64,000 nt of DNA from a bacterium (lineage in GTDB: Bacteria; Planctomycetota; Planctomycetia; Pirellulales; Pirellulaceae), in assembly GCA_016124445.1 (NCBI GenBank), contig WGNR01000012.1, forward strand, positions 186,001 through 250,000, written 5' to 3'. A program made the translations under genes and the position numbers. Numbering within the stretch: position 1 is the stretch's first letter; each line of letters starts with the position of its first letter. Positions 16,850-25,151 of the stretch are shown piece by piece. The notes beneath the pieces were generated by a model. It worked only from the letters and a program-made list of their open reading frames with translations, searched no databases and had not been told where the DNA came from.

Positions 16850-18109
16850 ATGGAGAACGTACTGACTGTGATCCTTGCTGGCGGCAAGGGCTCACGCCTG
16901 GAACCGTTGACGCGCGATCGGGCCAAACCGGCAGTGCCTTTCGGCGGCGTCTATCGCATCATCGACTTCGCCTTGTCGAACTGTTTGAACAGTGGTTTTC
17001 GCAAGATCCAATTGCTCACGCAGTACAAAGCGCAGAGCTTAGACCGGCACATCAATATCGGCTGGTCCCGTTACTTCTGCCGCGAGTTGGGCGAATGTAT
17101 CGATGTCGTCCCGCCGCAACAGCGGATCGACGAGCAATGGTATCAAGGCACCGCCGACGCCGTTTATCAAAACATCTACGCGATTGAAAAGCATCGTCCG
17201 AAGTATGTGGTTATCCTCGCCGGAGATCACATCTACAAGATGAACTACGCCTCAATGCTCGACTTCCATATCGACAACGGAGCCGACCTGACGATCGGGG
17301 CGTTGAAGACCACGATCGAAGAAGCTCGTTCGTTCGGCGTCATGCAGATCGACCGCGAACAGAAGATCTTGGGCTTCGACGAAAAGCCCGCCGACCCCAA
17401 GACGATCCCGGGCGATGACGAGCACTGCCTGGCTTCGATGGGCATTTATGTCTTCAACGCGGCGTTCCTGTTCGAGCAGCTTTGCCAGGATGCCACCAAT
17501 CGAACCAGCGCCCATGATTTCGGCCGGAACATCATTCCTTCGATCATTGACACGCATCGCGTTTATGCGTTTCCGTTCCGGGACGAGAATCGCAAACGTG
17601 ATGCCTACTGGCGCGATGTAGGGACGCTCGATGCCTACTACGAAACCAACATGGATCTCGTTTCGGTTGATCCACAGCTGAATATCTATGACGAAGAGTG
17701 GCCGCTTCGAACGTACCAGCCCAACGTTCCGCCGCCGAAGTTTGTCTTTGGCAGCGAAAACGACGGCAATCGACGCGGGCACGCGATGGACAGCATCGTT
17801 TGCGGCGGGTCGATTGTTTCCGGCGGCGAAGTCGAACGCAGCATCCTCGGGCCGCGGGTTCGTGTGAACAGCTTTTCGTCGGTGCGAGATTCGATTCTGT
17901 TCGAGGGCGTTACAGTTGGTCGGCATTGCCAGATTCACCGAGCGATCATTGACAAAGGGGTCAACATTCCGGCCAACACTCAAATCGGCTTCGATCTCGA
18001 CCTGGACCGCAAACGGGGCTTCACCGTCACTCAGTCAGGCCTGGTCGTGATTGCCAAGGAAGATTTGATCGAGCCGCAGCTGACTTCCGGCAAGCCTCGC
18101 GTGGCGTAG
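16850..18109 (+). CDS. glgC: Glucose-1-phosphate adenylyltransferase
   Basis: 419 residues. Makes ADP-glucose from glucose 1-phosphate and ATP, the committed step of glycogen synthesis. Seen: N-terminal nucleotide-binding LAGGKGSRLEPLTRDRAKPA, YRIIDFALSNCLNSG, the ATP-site WYQGTADAVYQN, the catalytic ILAGDHIYKMNY, GFDEKPADP for glucose-1-phosphate binding, YWRDVGTLDAYYETN, and a C-terminal left-handed beta-helix with hexad repeats (IVCGGSIVSGGEVERSILGPRVRV). Length and order fit bacterial GlgC. It stands alone; other glg genes are not in the window. Confidence 0.97.
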   Translation: MENVLTVILAGGKGSRLEPLTRDRAKPAVPFGGVYRIIDFALSNCLNSGFRKIQLLTQYKAQSLDRHINIGWSRYFCRELGECIDVVPPQQRIDEQWYQGTADAVYQNIYAIEKHRPKYVVILAGDHIYKMNYASMLDFHIDNGADLTIGALKTTIEEARSFGVMQIDREQKILGFDEKPADPKTIPGDDEHCLASMGIYVFNAAFLFEQLCQDATNRTSAHDFGRNIIPSIIDTHRVYAFPFRDENRKRDAYWRDVGTLDAYYETNMDLVSVDPQLNIYDEEWPLRTYQPNVPPPKFVFGSENDGNRRGHAMDSIVCGGSIVSGGEVERSILGPRVRVNSFSSVRDSILFEGVTVGRHCQIHRAIIDKGVNIPANTQIGFDLDLDRKRGFTVTQSGLVVIAKEDLIEPQLTSGKPRVA

Positions 18110-18125
18110 CGAGTGCTAGCACTCG
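18110..18125. repeat. Perfect 16-base palindrome right after glgC
   Basis: CGAGTGCTAGCACTCG begins at the base after the glgC stop. Its half-sites (GAGTGCTA, TAGCACTC) are those of the CIRCE heat-shock operator but in the opposite arrangement and without a spacer, so it is not a CIRCE element. It may act as a transcript-end hairpin or protein site. Confidence 0.5.
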
Positions 18126-18139
18126 GCGAATACTGGCGT

Positions 18140-18184
18140 GGTTCGAATTTCGTGAAAGTCTTAAACTGTCGCGAAATTCGAACC
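18140..18184. repeat. Perfect 13-bp inverted repeat before the DNA methyltransferase
   Basis: GGTTCGAATTTCG and CGAAATTCGAACC flank a 19-base loop. There is no T-run on either side, so it is not a standard terminator. It ends 30 bases before the methyltransferase start and could be an operator or leader hairpin. Each arm also contains TTCGAA, itself a palindrome. Confidence 0.5.
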
Positions 18185-18214
18185 CAACGTTCTATTCGCT
18201 GTGGCTAGTCGCTG

Positions 18215-19636
18215 ATGATCCGTGTCAAAAGTCGCCAGAAAATCGAGTTCGGCGACTTTCAAACGCCGCCTGAACTCGCCGTTGCCGTTTGTCGCCAACT
18301 TCAAGCGGAAGGGCTTGTCCCTGCTGGTGTCGTCGAGCCTACGTGTGGCCAAGGATTCTTCTTGGAGGCCGCCGCAGATATCTTTCCAAGTGTGCGATCG
18401 CTCGTCGGACGCGAATGGAACCGCCAGTACGTGGCCGATGCCAAGGCGCGTCTGCACGGTTGCCAGGCGAAAGTCGATCTCAAACAAGCCGACTTCTTCG
18501 AGCAAGAATGGCCAAAGCTACTCAGGCAGCAGACCGGCCCGGTACTCGTACTGGGCAATCCACCTTGGGTAACCAATTCACAGCTTGGATCGCTCGGAAG
18601 TAACAACCTGCCGGCCAAGTCGAATTTTCAACGACAACGCGGAATCGACGCGAAGACCGGCAAGGCGAACTTCGATATCTCGCAGTGGATGATCACCACA
18701 CTGCTGGAATCGATGCCAACGGCAGGTGGTGTTTTGGCAATGTTGTGCAAAACAGCGGTCGCGCGGAAAGTTCTGCAGCAGGCCTGGAATAGCGCCCTGC
18801 CGTTGGCGAGATGCTCGATTCGCGGAATTGATTCGCGCCGGCATTTTCGCGCTGCGGTCGATGCTTGTTTGCTAACCTGTGAAGTCCGCCCTGGCGAGCA
18901 TCCTCAGACCTGCGAGGTCTTTGCGAATCTCGAAGACACGCGCGCCGAATCAACGCTCGGCATTTACGAGGGGCGTTTGCTCGCCGATCGAAATGCCTTG
19001 GAAAGACATCGCCATCTATTGGAAACCGAATCGAACAAACGATGGCGCAGCGGAGTCAAACATGATTGCCGCGACGTGATGCAATTGCAACGTCGCGGAT
19101 GGTCGCTGGTCAACGGCTTGGGAGAAACCGTCGAGCTAGAGCCAGACTATCTGTTTCCGATGATGCCAGCGGGCAAGATTCATCGCGGCGAGACCAGGCA
19201 GACCGATCAGTTTCTTTTGGTCCCACAGTCGCACACCGGCGAAGATACTTCCACGATCGAATCAAAAGCACCGCGAACATGGGCCTACTTGCGGCGACAT
19301 GCCGATCGCTTGGCGGCTCGGAAAAGTTCGATCTATCGAGGCCGGCCCCCGTTCTCGATCTTTGGAATTGGCGAGTATTCGTTCGCGCGCTGGAAAGTTG
19401 CCATCTCGGCATTGCACAAGCAGCTTTCGTTTCGCGTGGTCGGGCCGCAAGAGGGTCGCCCGGTGATGATGGACGACACCACCTACTTTCTTTCGCTTCG
19501 TACCCGCAAAGAAGCAACCCAGGTCGCCACCTGGCTGAACAGTGCCGAGGTGCAAGAGTTCCTCACAGCGTGGATCTTCTGGGACGCCAAGCGTCCGATC
19601 ACGACCGACGTGCTTCAGAGATTGCGGTCGTTCTAG
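18215..19636 (+). CDS. Orphan adenine-specific DNA methyltransferase
   Basis: 473 residues. Motif I for SAM binding is VVEPTCGQGFFLEAA (residues 39-53) and the catalytic motif IV is NPPW at 115-118, giving the gamma-type N6-adenine methyltransferase order seen in TaqI-like enzymes. An early DFQTPPELA (14-22) is the usual motif X. The C-terminal half (about 260-473) would be the target recognition domain and contains ERHRHLLETESNKRW and IYRGRPPFSIFGIGEYSFARWKVAISALHK, close to the C-terminal signature of Type IIG-like or Eco57I-like methylases. No restriction nuclease gene or nuclease motif is near, so it may be a solitary regulatory methylase. Its stop overlaps the convergent protease gene. 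Confidence 0.85.
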   Translation: MIRVKSRQKIEFGDFQTPPELAVAVCRQLQAEGLVPAGVVEPTCGQGFFLEAAADIFPSVRSLVGREWNRQYVADAKARLHGCQAKVDLKQADFFEQEWPKLLRQQTGPVLVLGNPPWVTNSQLGSLGSNNLPAKSNFQRQRGIDAKTGKANFDISQWMITTLLESMPTAGGVLAMLCKTAVARKVLQQAWNSALPLARCSIRGIDSRRHFRAAVDACLLTCEVRPGEHPQTCEVFANLEDTRAESTLGIYEGRLLADRNALERHRHLLETESNKRWRSGVKHDCRDVMQLQRRGWSLVNGLGETVELEPDYLFPMMPAGKIHRGETRQTDQFLLVPQSHTGEDTSTIESKAPRTWAYLRRHADRLAARKSSIYRGRPPFSIFGIGEYSFARWKVAISALHKQLSFRVVGPQEGRPVMMDDTTYFLSLRTRKEATQVATWLNSAEVQEFLTAWIFWDAKRPITTDVLQRLRSF

Positions 19637-20724
19637 GCTGGGACGATCGCCATCGGCGGGAAGCAGAGCAGGGGGATGGCCAGCGAGGCCGATCCCAGCG
19701 TGTAACGAAACCAACCAATCGGAACGGTATCGTCACTAGTCGCCGGATGATCAGGCCGCATCATGATGACCAGGATCAGCATCAAGATCCAGTTGTAAGC
19801 CCCCATCCAAACGATGAACACCGCCGCGAACACGACGAATGCGCGAGCGATCACATGGGCGTTCTTGCCAAACAGCGTGTACGAGACATGCCCGCCATCG
19901 AGTTGGCTGACCGGAACCATGTTCAGCCCGGTTACCAAAAGGCCAACCCAACCCGCCATAAAGTAGGGATTCAGTTGGCTTTGATTGATGTAATCACCCG
20001 GCTCGTAGCCAGGCACTTGCATCCACTGCATCATCCAAGAGACGGCGATTGGCAAGTCGAGTTGAAAGTCCCCGGTTCCCGGTGTCGTCAGATCCATTTG
20101 CCTGATGCCATACCAGAGCACTGGTATCGCAACAATCAATCCAGCCAGTGGCCCAGCCAGCCCGATGTCGAATAGCTGCTTACGATCGGCGCGCATGCCC
20201 TGCATACCAATCACCGCGCCAAAGGTTCCAATCGGCGAGATCGGCACCGGGATGAAGTACGGAAAGCTGGCGGGAACACGATACCGCAGCGCCATCACAA
20301 AGTGTCCCATCTCGTGGGCCACCAGGATGCCGAGCATGGTCAGCATGTACAGAAAGCCTGTTTGCCAAGCCCCGGCGTAACTGATCAGATCGCGCCGCAT
20401 CTCGACCGGCGGGCTGGACAAGTACGGATCATAGGCACGCGGAAGACCCATTTCCGGGGCATTCGACCAGGCAATCACGTTAAGGATCGCTTCGGCCGGC
20501 TCCCAACGGGTCATGCCAACGAAGAATGTCGAAGCACAGGTCGCCAGAAAAAGAATCAGGGGTAATCTTACCCAACGCTTACTGACAGGTTGCGAAGCAC
20601 TACGAGCAGCACGAGAGGTGAATTCGACCGAATCGCCTTCCCACGTGTCAGGCGTCCCATTTCGCATGGTGCCATCGGATGAAGGTACTTGATCTTCCGC
20701 AGGAGATTCCATCGATTCGTTCAT
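19633..20724 (-). CDS. Membrane-bound site-2 protease family protein (M50)
   Basis: 363 residues from ATG 20724 with AGG upstream. Intramembrane zinc protease: HEMGH at 137-141 supplies two zinc ligands and the catalytic glutamate, and NMVPVSQLDGGH in the second half supplies the third. About six to seven hydrophobic segments are visible. The N-terminal 45 residues are polar and cytoplasmic-looking. The arrangement, with an insertion between the first membrane segment and HEMGH, resembles the EGY-type (chloroplast/cyanobacterial) branch. No PDZ domain is seen. Target not known. The stop TAG shares the bases CTAG with the stop of the facing methyltransferase. Confidence 0.9.
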   Translation of the reverse strand: MNESMESPAEDQVPSSDGTMRNGTPDTWEGDSVEFTSRAARSASQPVSKRWVRLPLILFLATCASTFFVGMTRWEPAEAILNVIAWSNAPEMGLPRAYDPYLSSPPVEMRRDLISYAGAWQTGFLYMLTMLGILVAHEMGHFVMALRYRVPASFPYFIPVPISPIGTFGAVIGMQGMRADRKQLFDIGLAGPLAGLIVAIPVLWYGIRQMDLTTPGTGDFQLDLPIAVSWMMQWMQVPGYEPGDYINQSQLNPYFMAGWVGLLVTGLNMVPVSQLDGGHVSYTLFGKNAHVIARAFVVFAAVFIVWMGAYNWILMLILVIMMRPDHPATSDDTVPIGWFRYTLGSASLAIPLLCFPPMAIVPA

Positions 20725-20905
20725 TTCGCCTAGGAGATTTACAATCAATCGCTGCGGAGAAACGTGCCGACGGACGACCCTACTCCACGCAGTGGTTCTC
20801 TAAAGCCTATATTCACCCAGGCATGCGGTAAAGGTAACCCGCCCAGATGCGACCATTGGGTGGGAACTCAGCCAAACGACCTGTCAGCGAAACAATCGCA
20901 TGGGA

Positions 20906-22552
20906 TCAAAGCACTTCGATACTCTTAATCGAGGTGCCACCCCCCTTGGCAGCGGCCTGCATGCATCGAAGTGCCGCCTGAAAGATCTCTTGCGAAGGTA
21001 GACTCTTCGGCGGCACGCAAGCTGATGCCACGCCTCCGCAGAGCGATAACTCGACGCCTGAGTGGCTTTCGCGTCGCTGCGACCAGCCCATCACCAGATC
21101 GATTGTCTGCCGGGTGAGTGTCACAGTCTGATGACGGTCGTGATCTTCCAGCAAAATTGCCACGCACGATTCTCCGCAGGGCATCACGCGGCCCAAGCCA
21201 TCGCTCAGCCGATCGACGATCGCGGCGACCAACTGCCGCCAGACTTCGACCTCGTCGATACCGGCCGACATGAGGAAGGTCTCGAATCGGTTGATCTGCA
21301 CCAACGCCAGAGAGAACTCGCAGCGTTGGCCGCGGCAGCGCTGCATCGACGCAGCGATCTCTGTCAGCAGTTTGGCATCGGCAATGATCGGCGCGGCAAC
21401 CGGTTCGGCTTCCACCTTCGACTCCACTTCGCTGCTCGCATCTGGTTCGACCGGCTCAGGGACTCCGCCGACGAGCTTTTTGACCGATTCGACCAATCCC
21501 TTGACCTCGGGGGCTTCGATACAGCGTTGGCTCGGAGTCTTGTCCCCAACTGCCAACGGCACCGCGACCGATTCCGACAACAGGGATAACTGAACGTACG
21601 CGTCGCTCACGATCTCGCAGTAATTCACGCCGTCGGGAAGTGAGACCGAAAGCACGCCTGCCAGCTGATGCAACTTCTCTTGGATATCGACCACCAGGTG
21701 CTCGACCGCCTGCTGGTCTTTGCCGGTTGCTGTTTTCAATTGTTCGAGAAATCTCGGCATCAAGTCCAGGCGATGATGGGCCAACACTTCCGCCAGATTA
21801 TGAGCCAATCGCAGGGTCTCGGATTGGCCATGCAGTGTCTCGAATTCGATACCGGACGAAGGATGGCTTTCGCGAATGACCTGAACGAGTGTCTCGGGCA
21901 AGTTCCAGGCCTGCAGCAATCGGCACCCCAATAGGTTGTGATCGAAACCGAGCGTTTCCCATTCTAACTCGGAGAGATCCGCTTCTTCCTCCAACACTTT
22001 GTTGGCGAAATCGGCGTAAGCGTCCCCCAAATGCTGCAGCATCACCAGCGAACCGATTTCCGAAAGCAGACCGGCAATGAACGCGTCGTCACCATGATTG
22101 GTTCCTTGCAATCCGGCGACCTCACGAGCCGCGACCGCCTTGGTCAGGGCAAACTGCCAATAGCGAGCCAAAACTTCCGCTTCGATTCCTTGCAGCATTT
22201 CCTTGGGCAAGCTGAAGCCAAGGACCAGCAGTTTCAGCGGCTTGATTCCCAGAAGTGCTAACGCCTGATTCAGATCCGATACTTGCCCTGACAGGCCAAA
22301 CAGTGGGCTGTTGACCACCTTCAGAATCTTGACCGTCATGGCCGGATCGCGCTGGATGCACTCTTTGATCTGGACGACAGTGGCGTGCTCGTTGGAAGTT
22401 AGCCTGAGGACTTCCATGGCCACGGTTGGAAGGGAATAGAGCTGTTTCGCCCGAGAAACCATGTGCGCGACAGGGCTCAATTCACCTGAGGCTACATTCC
22501 CGGAGTCCACTGTCTCAGGGAGGCTGGTCTCTGCTGAGGTGCCGCCGGTCAC
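20906..22552 (-). CDS. HDOD domain protein with degenerate GGDEF-like domain
   Basis: 548 residues from GTG 22552, preceded by AAGG ten bases upstream. Residues about 28-230 form an HDOD domain (LPTVAMEVLRLTSNEHAT, ILKVVNSPLFGLSGQV, AFIAGLLSEIGSLVM), a non-enzymatic relative of HD hydrolases used in signalling. After a helical middle part and an acidic linker, residues about 395-545 resemble a diguanylate cyclase fold, but the GGDEF signature is replaced by GESCVAIL and the sequence lacks the metal and GTP ligands. So it should bind or sense rather than make cyclic-di-GMP. Partners are not visible nearby. Confidence 0.87.
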   Translation of the reverse strand: MTGGTSAETSLPETVDSGNVASGELSPVAHMVSRAKQLYSLPTVAMEVLRLTSNEHATVVQIKECIQRDPAMTVKILKVVNSPLFGLSGQVSDLNQALALLGIKPLKLLVLGFSLPKEMLQGIEAEVLARYWQFALTKAVAAREVAGLQGTNHGDDAFIAGLLSEIGSLVMLQHLGDAYADFANKVLEEEADLSELEWETLGFDHNLLGCRLLQAWNLPETLVQVIRESHPSSGIEFETLHGQSETLRLAHNLAEVLAHHRLDLMPRFLEQLKTATGKDQQAVEHLVVDIQEKLHQLAGVLSVSLPDGVNYCEIVSDAYVQLSLLSESVAVPLAVGDKTPSQRCIEAPEVKGLVESVKKLVGGVPEPVEPDASSEVESKVEAEPVAAPIIADAKLLTEIAASMQRCRGQRCEFSLALVQINRFETFLMSAGIDEVEVWRQLVAAIVDRLSDGLGRVMPCGESCVAILLEDHDRHQTVTLTRQTIDLVMGWSQRRESHSGVELSLCGGVASACVPPKSLPSQEIFQAALRCMQAAAKGGGTSIKSIEVL

Positions 22553-22779
22553 TTATTTTGCCTTTATTGCCCCTGGTTCAGAAATCGAACCAAGTCCTTG
22601 GTCCGTAGTGAAAATATAGGTCACGGCAAGACTTCTGGCGTCAGAATATTAGCAGGCCTGGCCACTTACGTCCCCCCGCGTCAATCACTTACTCATTTGC
22701 CAAAACCGGGTTATAGAGTTACCTTCGATAGAGAGTGGCTTGCCAATTCCTCATAATCACTACAAGCGTTTCCCAGCAA

Positions 22780-23760
22780 ATGACCCATCCCATCCCCAGC
22801 AACAGCCCTAATTCGCGCACCGGGTTTACCCTGGTCGAGTTGTTGGTGGTGATTGCAATCATCGGGATACTCGTGGCATTGCTTCTTCCGGCCGTTCAGA
22901 GAGCGCGTGAAGCGGCCCGGCGAACCCAGTGCGTCAATCAGCTGAAACAAATCGGCGTGGCCTGGCACAACCATACCGATACCTACAACGCTTTCCCGAC
23001 CGGCGGCTACGGCCAACGCGTGTATGTTTCGTTCAACAACGGCAAGCCTGGGGCACTTGATAAACAGGCAGCCGGCTGGGCATTTCAGATTCTCCCATTC
23101 ATGGAACAAGGCAACGTCCATTCCGGTATGCCCGGCGGGACCGATCAGCAATCGGCCGAATTTGCCATGGGGACCCCGATCGCTAATTACTTCTGCCCCA
23201 GTCGCCGCTCGCCGGAAGTGAATCCAGCCTCGTTTGCCCCGTGGTGCTGGACGTACGACGGCCAGAACGGGTCCAAGCTGCTCAAAGTCGCGCTGGCTCA
23301 AACCGACTACGCAGGCGGAACGCAAGAAGGAACCGGCGTGCTGGCCAGAACGCTCAACGGAGAATGCGGCGACACGAGCAACACCGTTGCACCGGTCCGC
23401 AACCTTTTTAGCTTCAAGGATGTGACCGACGGGACCAGCAACACCCTAATGGTCGGCGAGAAACGCATCAACCTGGCACTCTTGAATCAAGGCCAGCAAG
23501 GAGACACCTACGGATTTACGTCCGGCTGGGAAAGCAACTCAAACGTTACCCAAGAGACCATTCGCCGTTCTGACTACAATCCCCTGCCAGACTTCCTCGG
23601 CACCGGAGACGCGGCGAATCGCTTCGGCAGTTCCCATATTGGTGGACTGAATACCTTGCTAGTCGATGGCAGTGTTCGACATATTCCGTACACGATCGAC
23701 CTGACCGTCTTCACCCGGCTGGGAAACAAGGCCGACGGGCAAGTGATTCAGCTGCCTTAA
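22780..23760 (+). CDS. DUF1559 pilin-like protein, second copy
   Basis: 326 residues from ATG 22780; a GTG 45 bases upstream is in frame but gives an unlikely leader. N-terminal leader THPIPSNSPNSRT then [29 protein letters not shown], and a C-terminal HIGGLNTLLVDGSVRHIPY, all DUF1559 hallmarks. Unlike the copy at 4300-5229 it has no following lipoprotein gene; it converges with dapL after a short gap containing a weak hairpin. Likely processed by prepilin peptidase and exposed outside the cytoplasmic membrane; role unknown. Confidence 0.94.
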   Translation: MTHPIPSNSPNSRTGFTLVELLVVIAIIGILVALLLPAVQRAREAARRTQCVNQLKQIGVAWHNHTDTYNAFPTGGYGQRVYVSFNNGKPGALDKQAAGWAFQILPFMEQGNVHSGMPGGTDQQSAEFAMGTPIANYFCPSRRSPEVNPASFAPWCWTYDGQNGSKLLKVALAQTDYAGGTQEGTGVLARTLNGECGDTSNTVAPVRNLFSFKDVTDGTSNTLMVGEKRINLALLNQGQQGDTYGFTSGWESNSNVTQETIRRSDYNPLPDFLGTGDAANRFGSSHIGGLNTLLVDGSVRHIPYTIDLTVFTRLGNKADGQVIQLP

Positions 23761-23786
23761 GCCTTCAAGCCAATTCGAGCTTTGGC

Positions 23787-25022
23787 TTAATCGAACTTCA
23801 GCGAGATCTTCTTCAGACGCTCTTCGGTATCCGCCATCAAGGCATCTTCTTCCGCTTCGTCCTTAGCGACGTAGGTCACAGAGAATCGCAGGAACGAGCC
23901 CGCATCGTCCCACGGAACGGTGCAGATCGATTGCTCGGTGATCAGATACTGCGAGGCCGCTTCGGCATTCTCGAAGCTGGGCCCACCTTCGATACCGGTC
24001 GGGCTTTTGGCGTACAGGAAGTAAGTACCTCCAGGCATTTCGCACTGGAAGCCACAACGCTTGAGCATTGCGACCAGCTTCTGCAAACGACGTTTGTACT
24101 TGGCATTGGTCCGCTTAGGGATCGACTCGTCAGCCAAGGCAGCAGCGGCTGCTTTCTGAACGGCGATGAACTGGCCACTGTCGCAGTTGTCTTTGACATC
24201 GCTGAAGGCTTGAACCAACAGAGGATTGCCGCAGACCCAACCGATACGCCAGCCGATCATGTCGAAGCCCTTCGAGAGCGAATGAACTTCGACACCCACA
24301 TCTTTCGCCCCCGGTACGCTAAGGAAGCTAAGCGGCTCGCCTTCGAAGGTCAGCACCGTGTGGGCCGCGTCTTGCACGACGACCAGGTTGTTTTCTTTGG
24401 CGAACGCGACGACCTTCTCGTAGAACTCTTTGGTCGCCACCTTGCCGGTTGGGCTGTTGGGATAATTGATCACCAGCAGCTTGGCCTTTTCTTTCACATC
24501 GGCTGGAATGCCATCCAGGTCTGGGAAGAAATTGATTTCAGCCAAAAGCGGCAACTTGTAGACGGTACCGCCGTAGTAGGCCGCGTGCGTGCCGGCGACC
24601 GGGTAACCAGGAACCGTCATCAGGCAGATGTCGCCGGGATTGATGAAACAGGCCGGCAGCATCGCCAGGGCGGTCTTCGAGCCAATGCAATGGTTGACTT
24701 CTTTGACCGGATCGAGTTCGACGCCAAAGAATCGCTTCATGAAATCGGCGGCGGCTTGCTTGAACTCCGCGATACCGTTGTCGGCATACCCACGATTTTC
24801 AGGCTTGTTGATTTCTTCGGCCATGACTTTACGGACCGACTCGGGAGCCATCTCGTCGTTTTCGCCGATACCGAAGTCAATCAGCTTGCGATCGGGGAAG
24901 TCGGCCAAAGCTTTGCGTTTGGCCCGTTTGATCTTTTCGAACTTATAGATTGCGGTTCCCTTACCGTAGTTTTCACCACCAATTCGTTCGGCAAACAGTT
25001 TCTGAAAGTAAGGATCGCTCAT
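23787..25022 (-). CDS. dapL: LL-diaminopimelate aminotransferase
   Basis: 411 residues from ATG 25022; the upstream in-frame extension was dropped because the family begins close to SDPYFQKLFAERIGG. A PLP-dependent fold-type I aminotransferase that converts tetrahydrodipicolinate to LL-diaminopimelate in one step, bypassing DapC/D/E. Seen: LIDFGIGENDEMAP, CIGSKTALAML, NYPNSPTGKVA, VVVQDAAHTVL, and the PLP lysine in EVHSLSKGFDMIGWRIGW. Length is as expected. Product feeds lysine and, where present, peptidoglycan. It ends a minus-strand run behind a glycosyltransferase and an esterase, separated by 129 bases. Confidence 0.9.
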   Translation of the reverse strand: MSDPYFQKLFAERIGGENYGKGTAIYKFEKIKRAKRKALADFPDRKLIDFGIGENDEMAPESVRKVMAEEINKPENRGYADNGIAEFKQAAADFMKRFFGVELDPVKEVNHCIGSKTALAMLPACFINPGDICLMTVPGYPVAGTHAAYYGGTVYKLPLLAEINFFPDLDGIPADVKEKAKLLVINYPNSPTGKVATKEFYEKVVAFAKENNLVVVQDAAHTVLTFEGEPLSFLSVPGAKDVGVEVHSLSKGFDMIGWRIGWVCGNPLLVQAFSDVKDNCDSGQFIAVQKAAAAALADESIPKRTNAKYKRRLQKLVAMLKRCGFQCEMPGGTYFLYAKSPTGIEGGPSFENAEAASQYLITEQSICTVPWDDAGSFLRFSVTYVAKDEAEEDALMADTEERLKKISLKFD

Positions 25023-25151
25023 TGGTCTTCGTTCTGAGATTGCTAGGGTCAAAAGAGGGCCGGAAATCGAACCTATTAGCCTAACGCCGCCTAGAAGAGA
25101 CAACAACCGGGGACGTTCAGTTCGCCAGAAGCCGCGTTTATTGAGCGGAAA

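Noticed and set aside
18110..18125. CIRCE heat-shock operator
   Set aside because: The half-sites GAGTGCTA and TAGCACTC are in reversed order with no 9-base spacer, and the next gene is not a chaperone.
18140..18184. tRNA T-arm (GGTTCGAAT)
   Set aside because: The sequence is part of a long inverted repeat; no acceptor stem, D-arm or anticodon arm fits around it.
19066..20175. Long plus-strand open frame (369 codons) crossing the methyltransferase end and the protease gene
   Set aside because: It runs through two genes with strong motifs on other frames, and its residue make-up (Arg/His/Gln rich, no domains) is that of a shadow frame.
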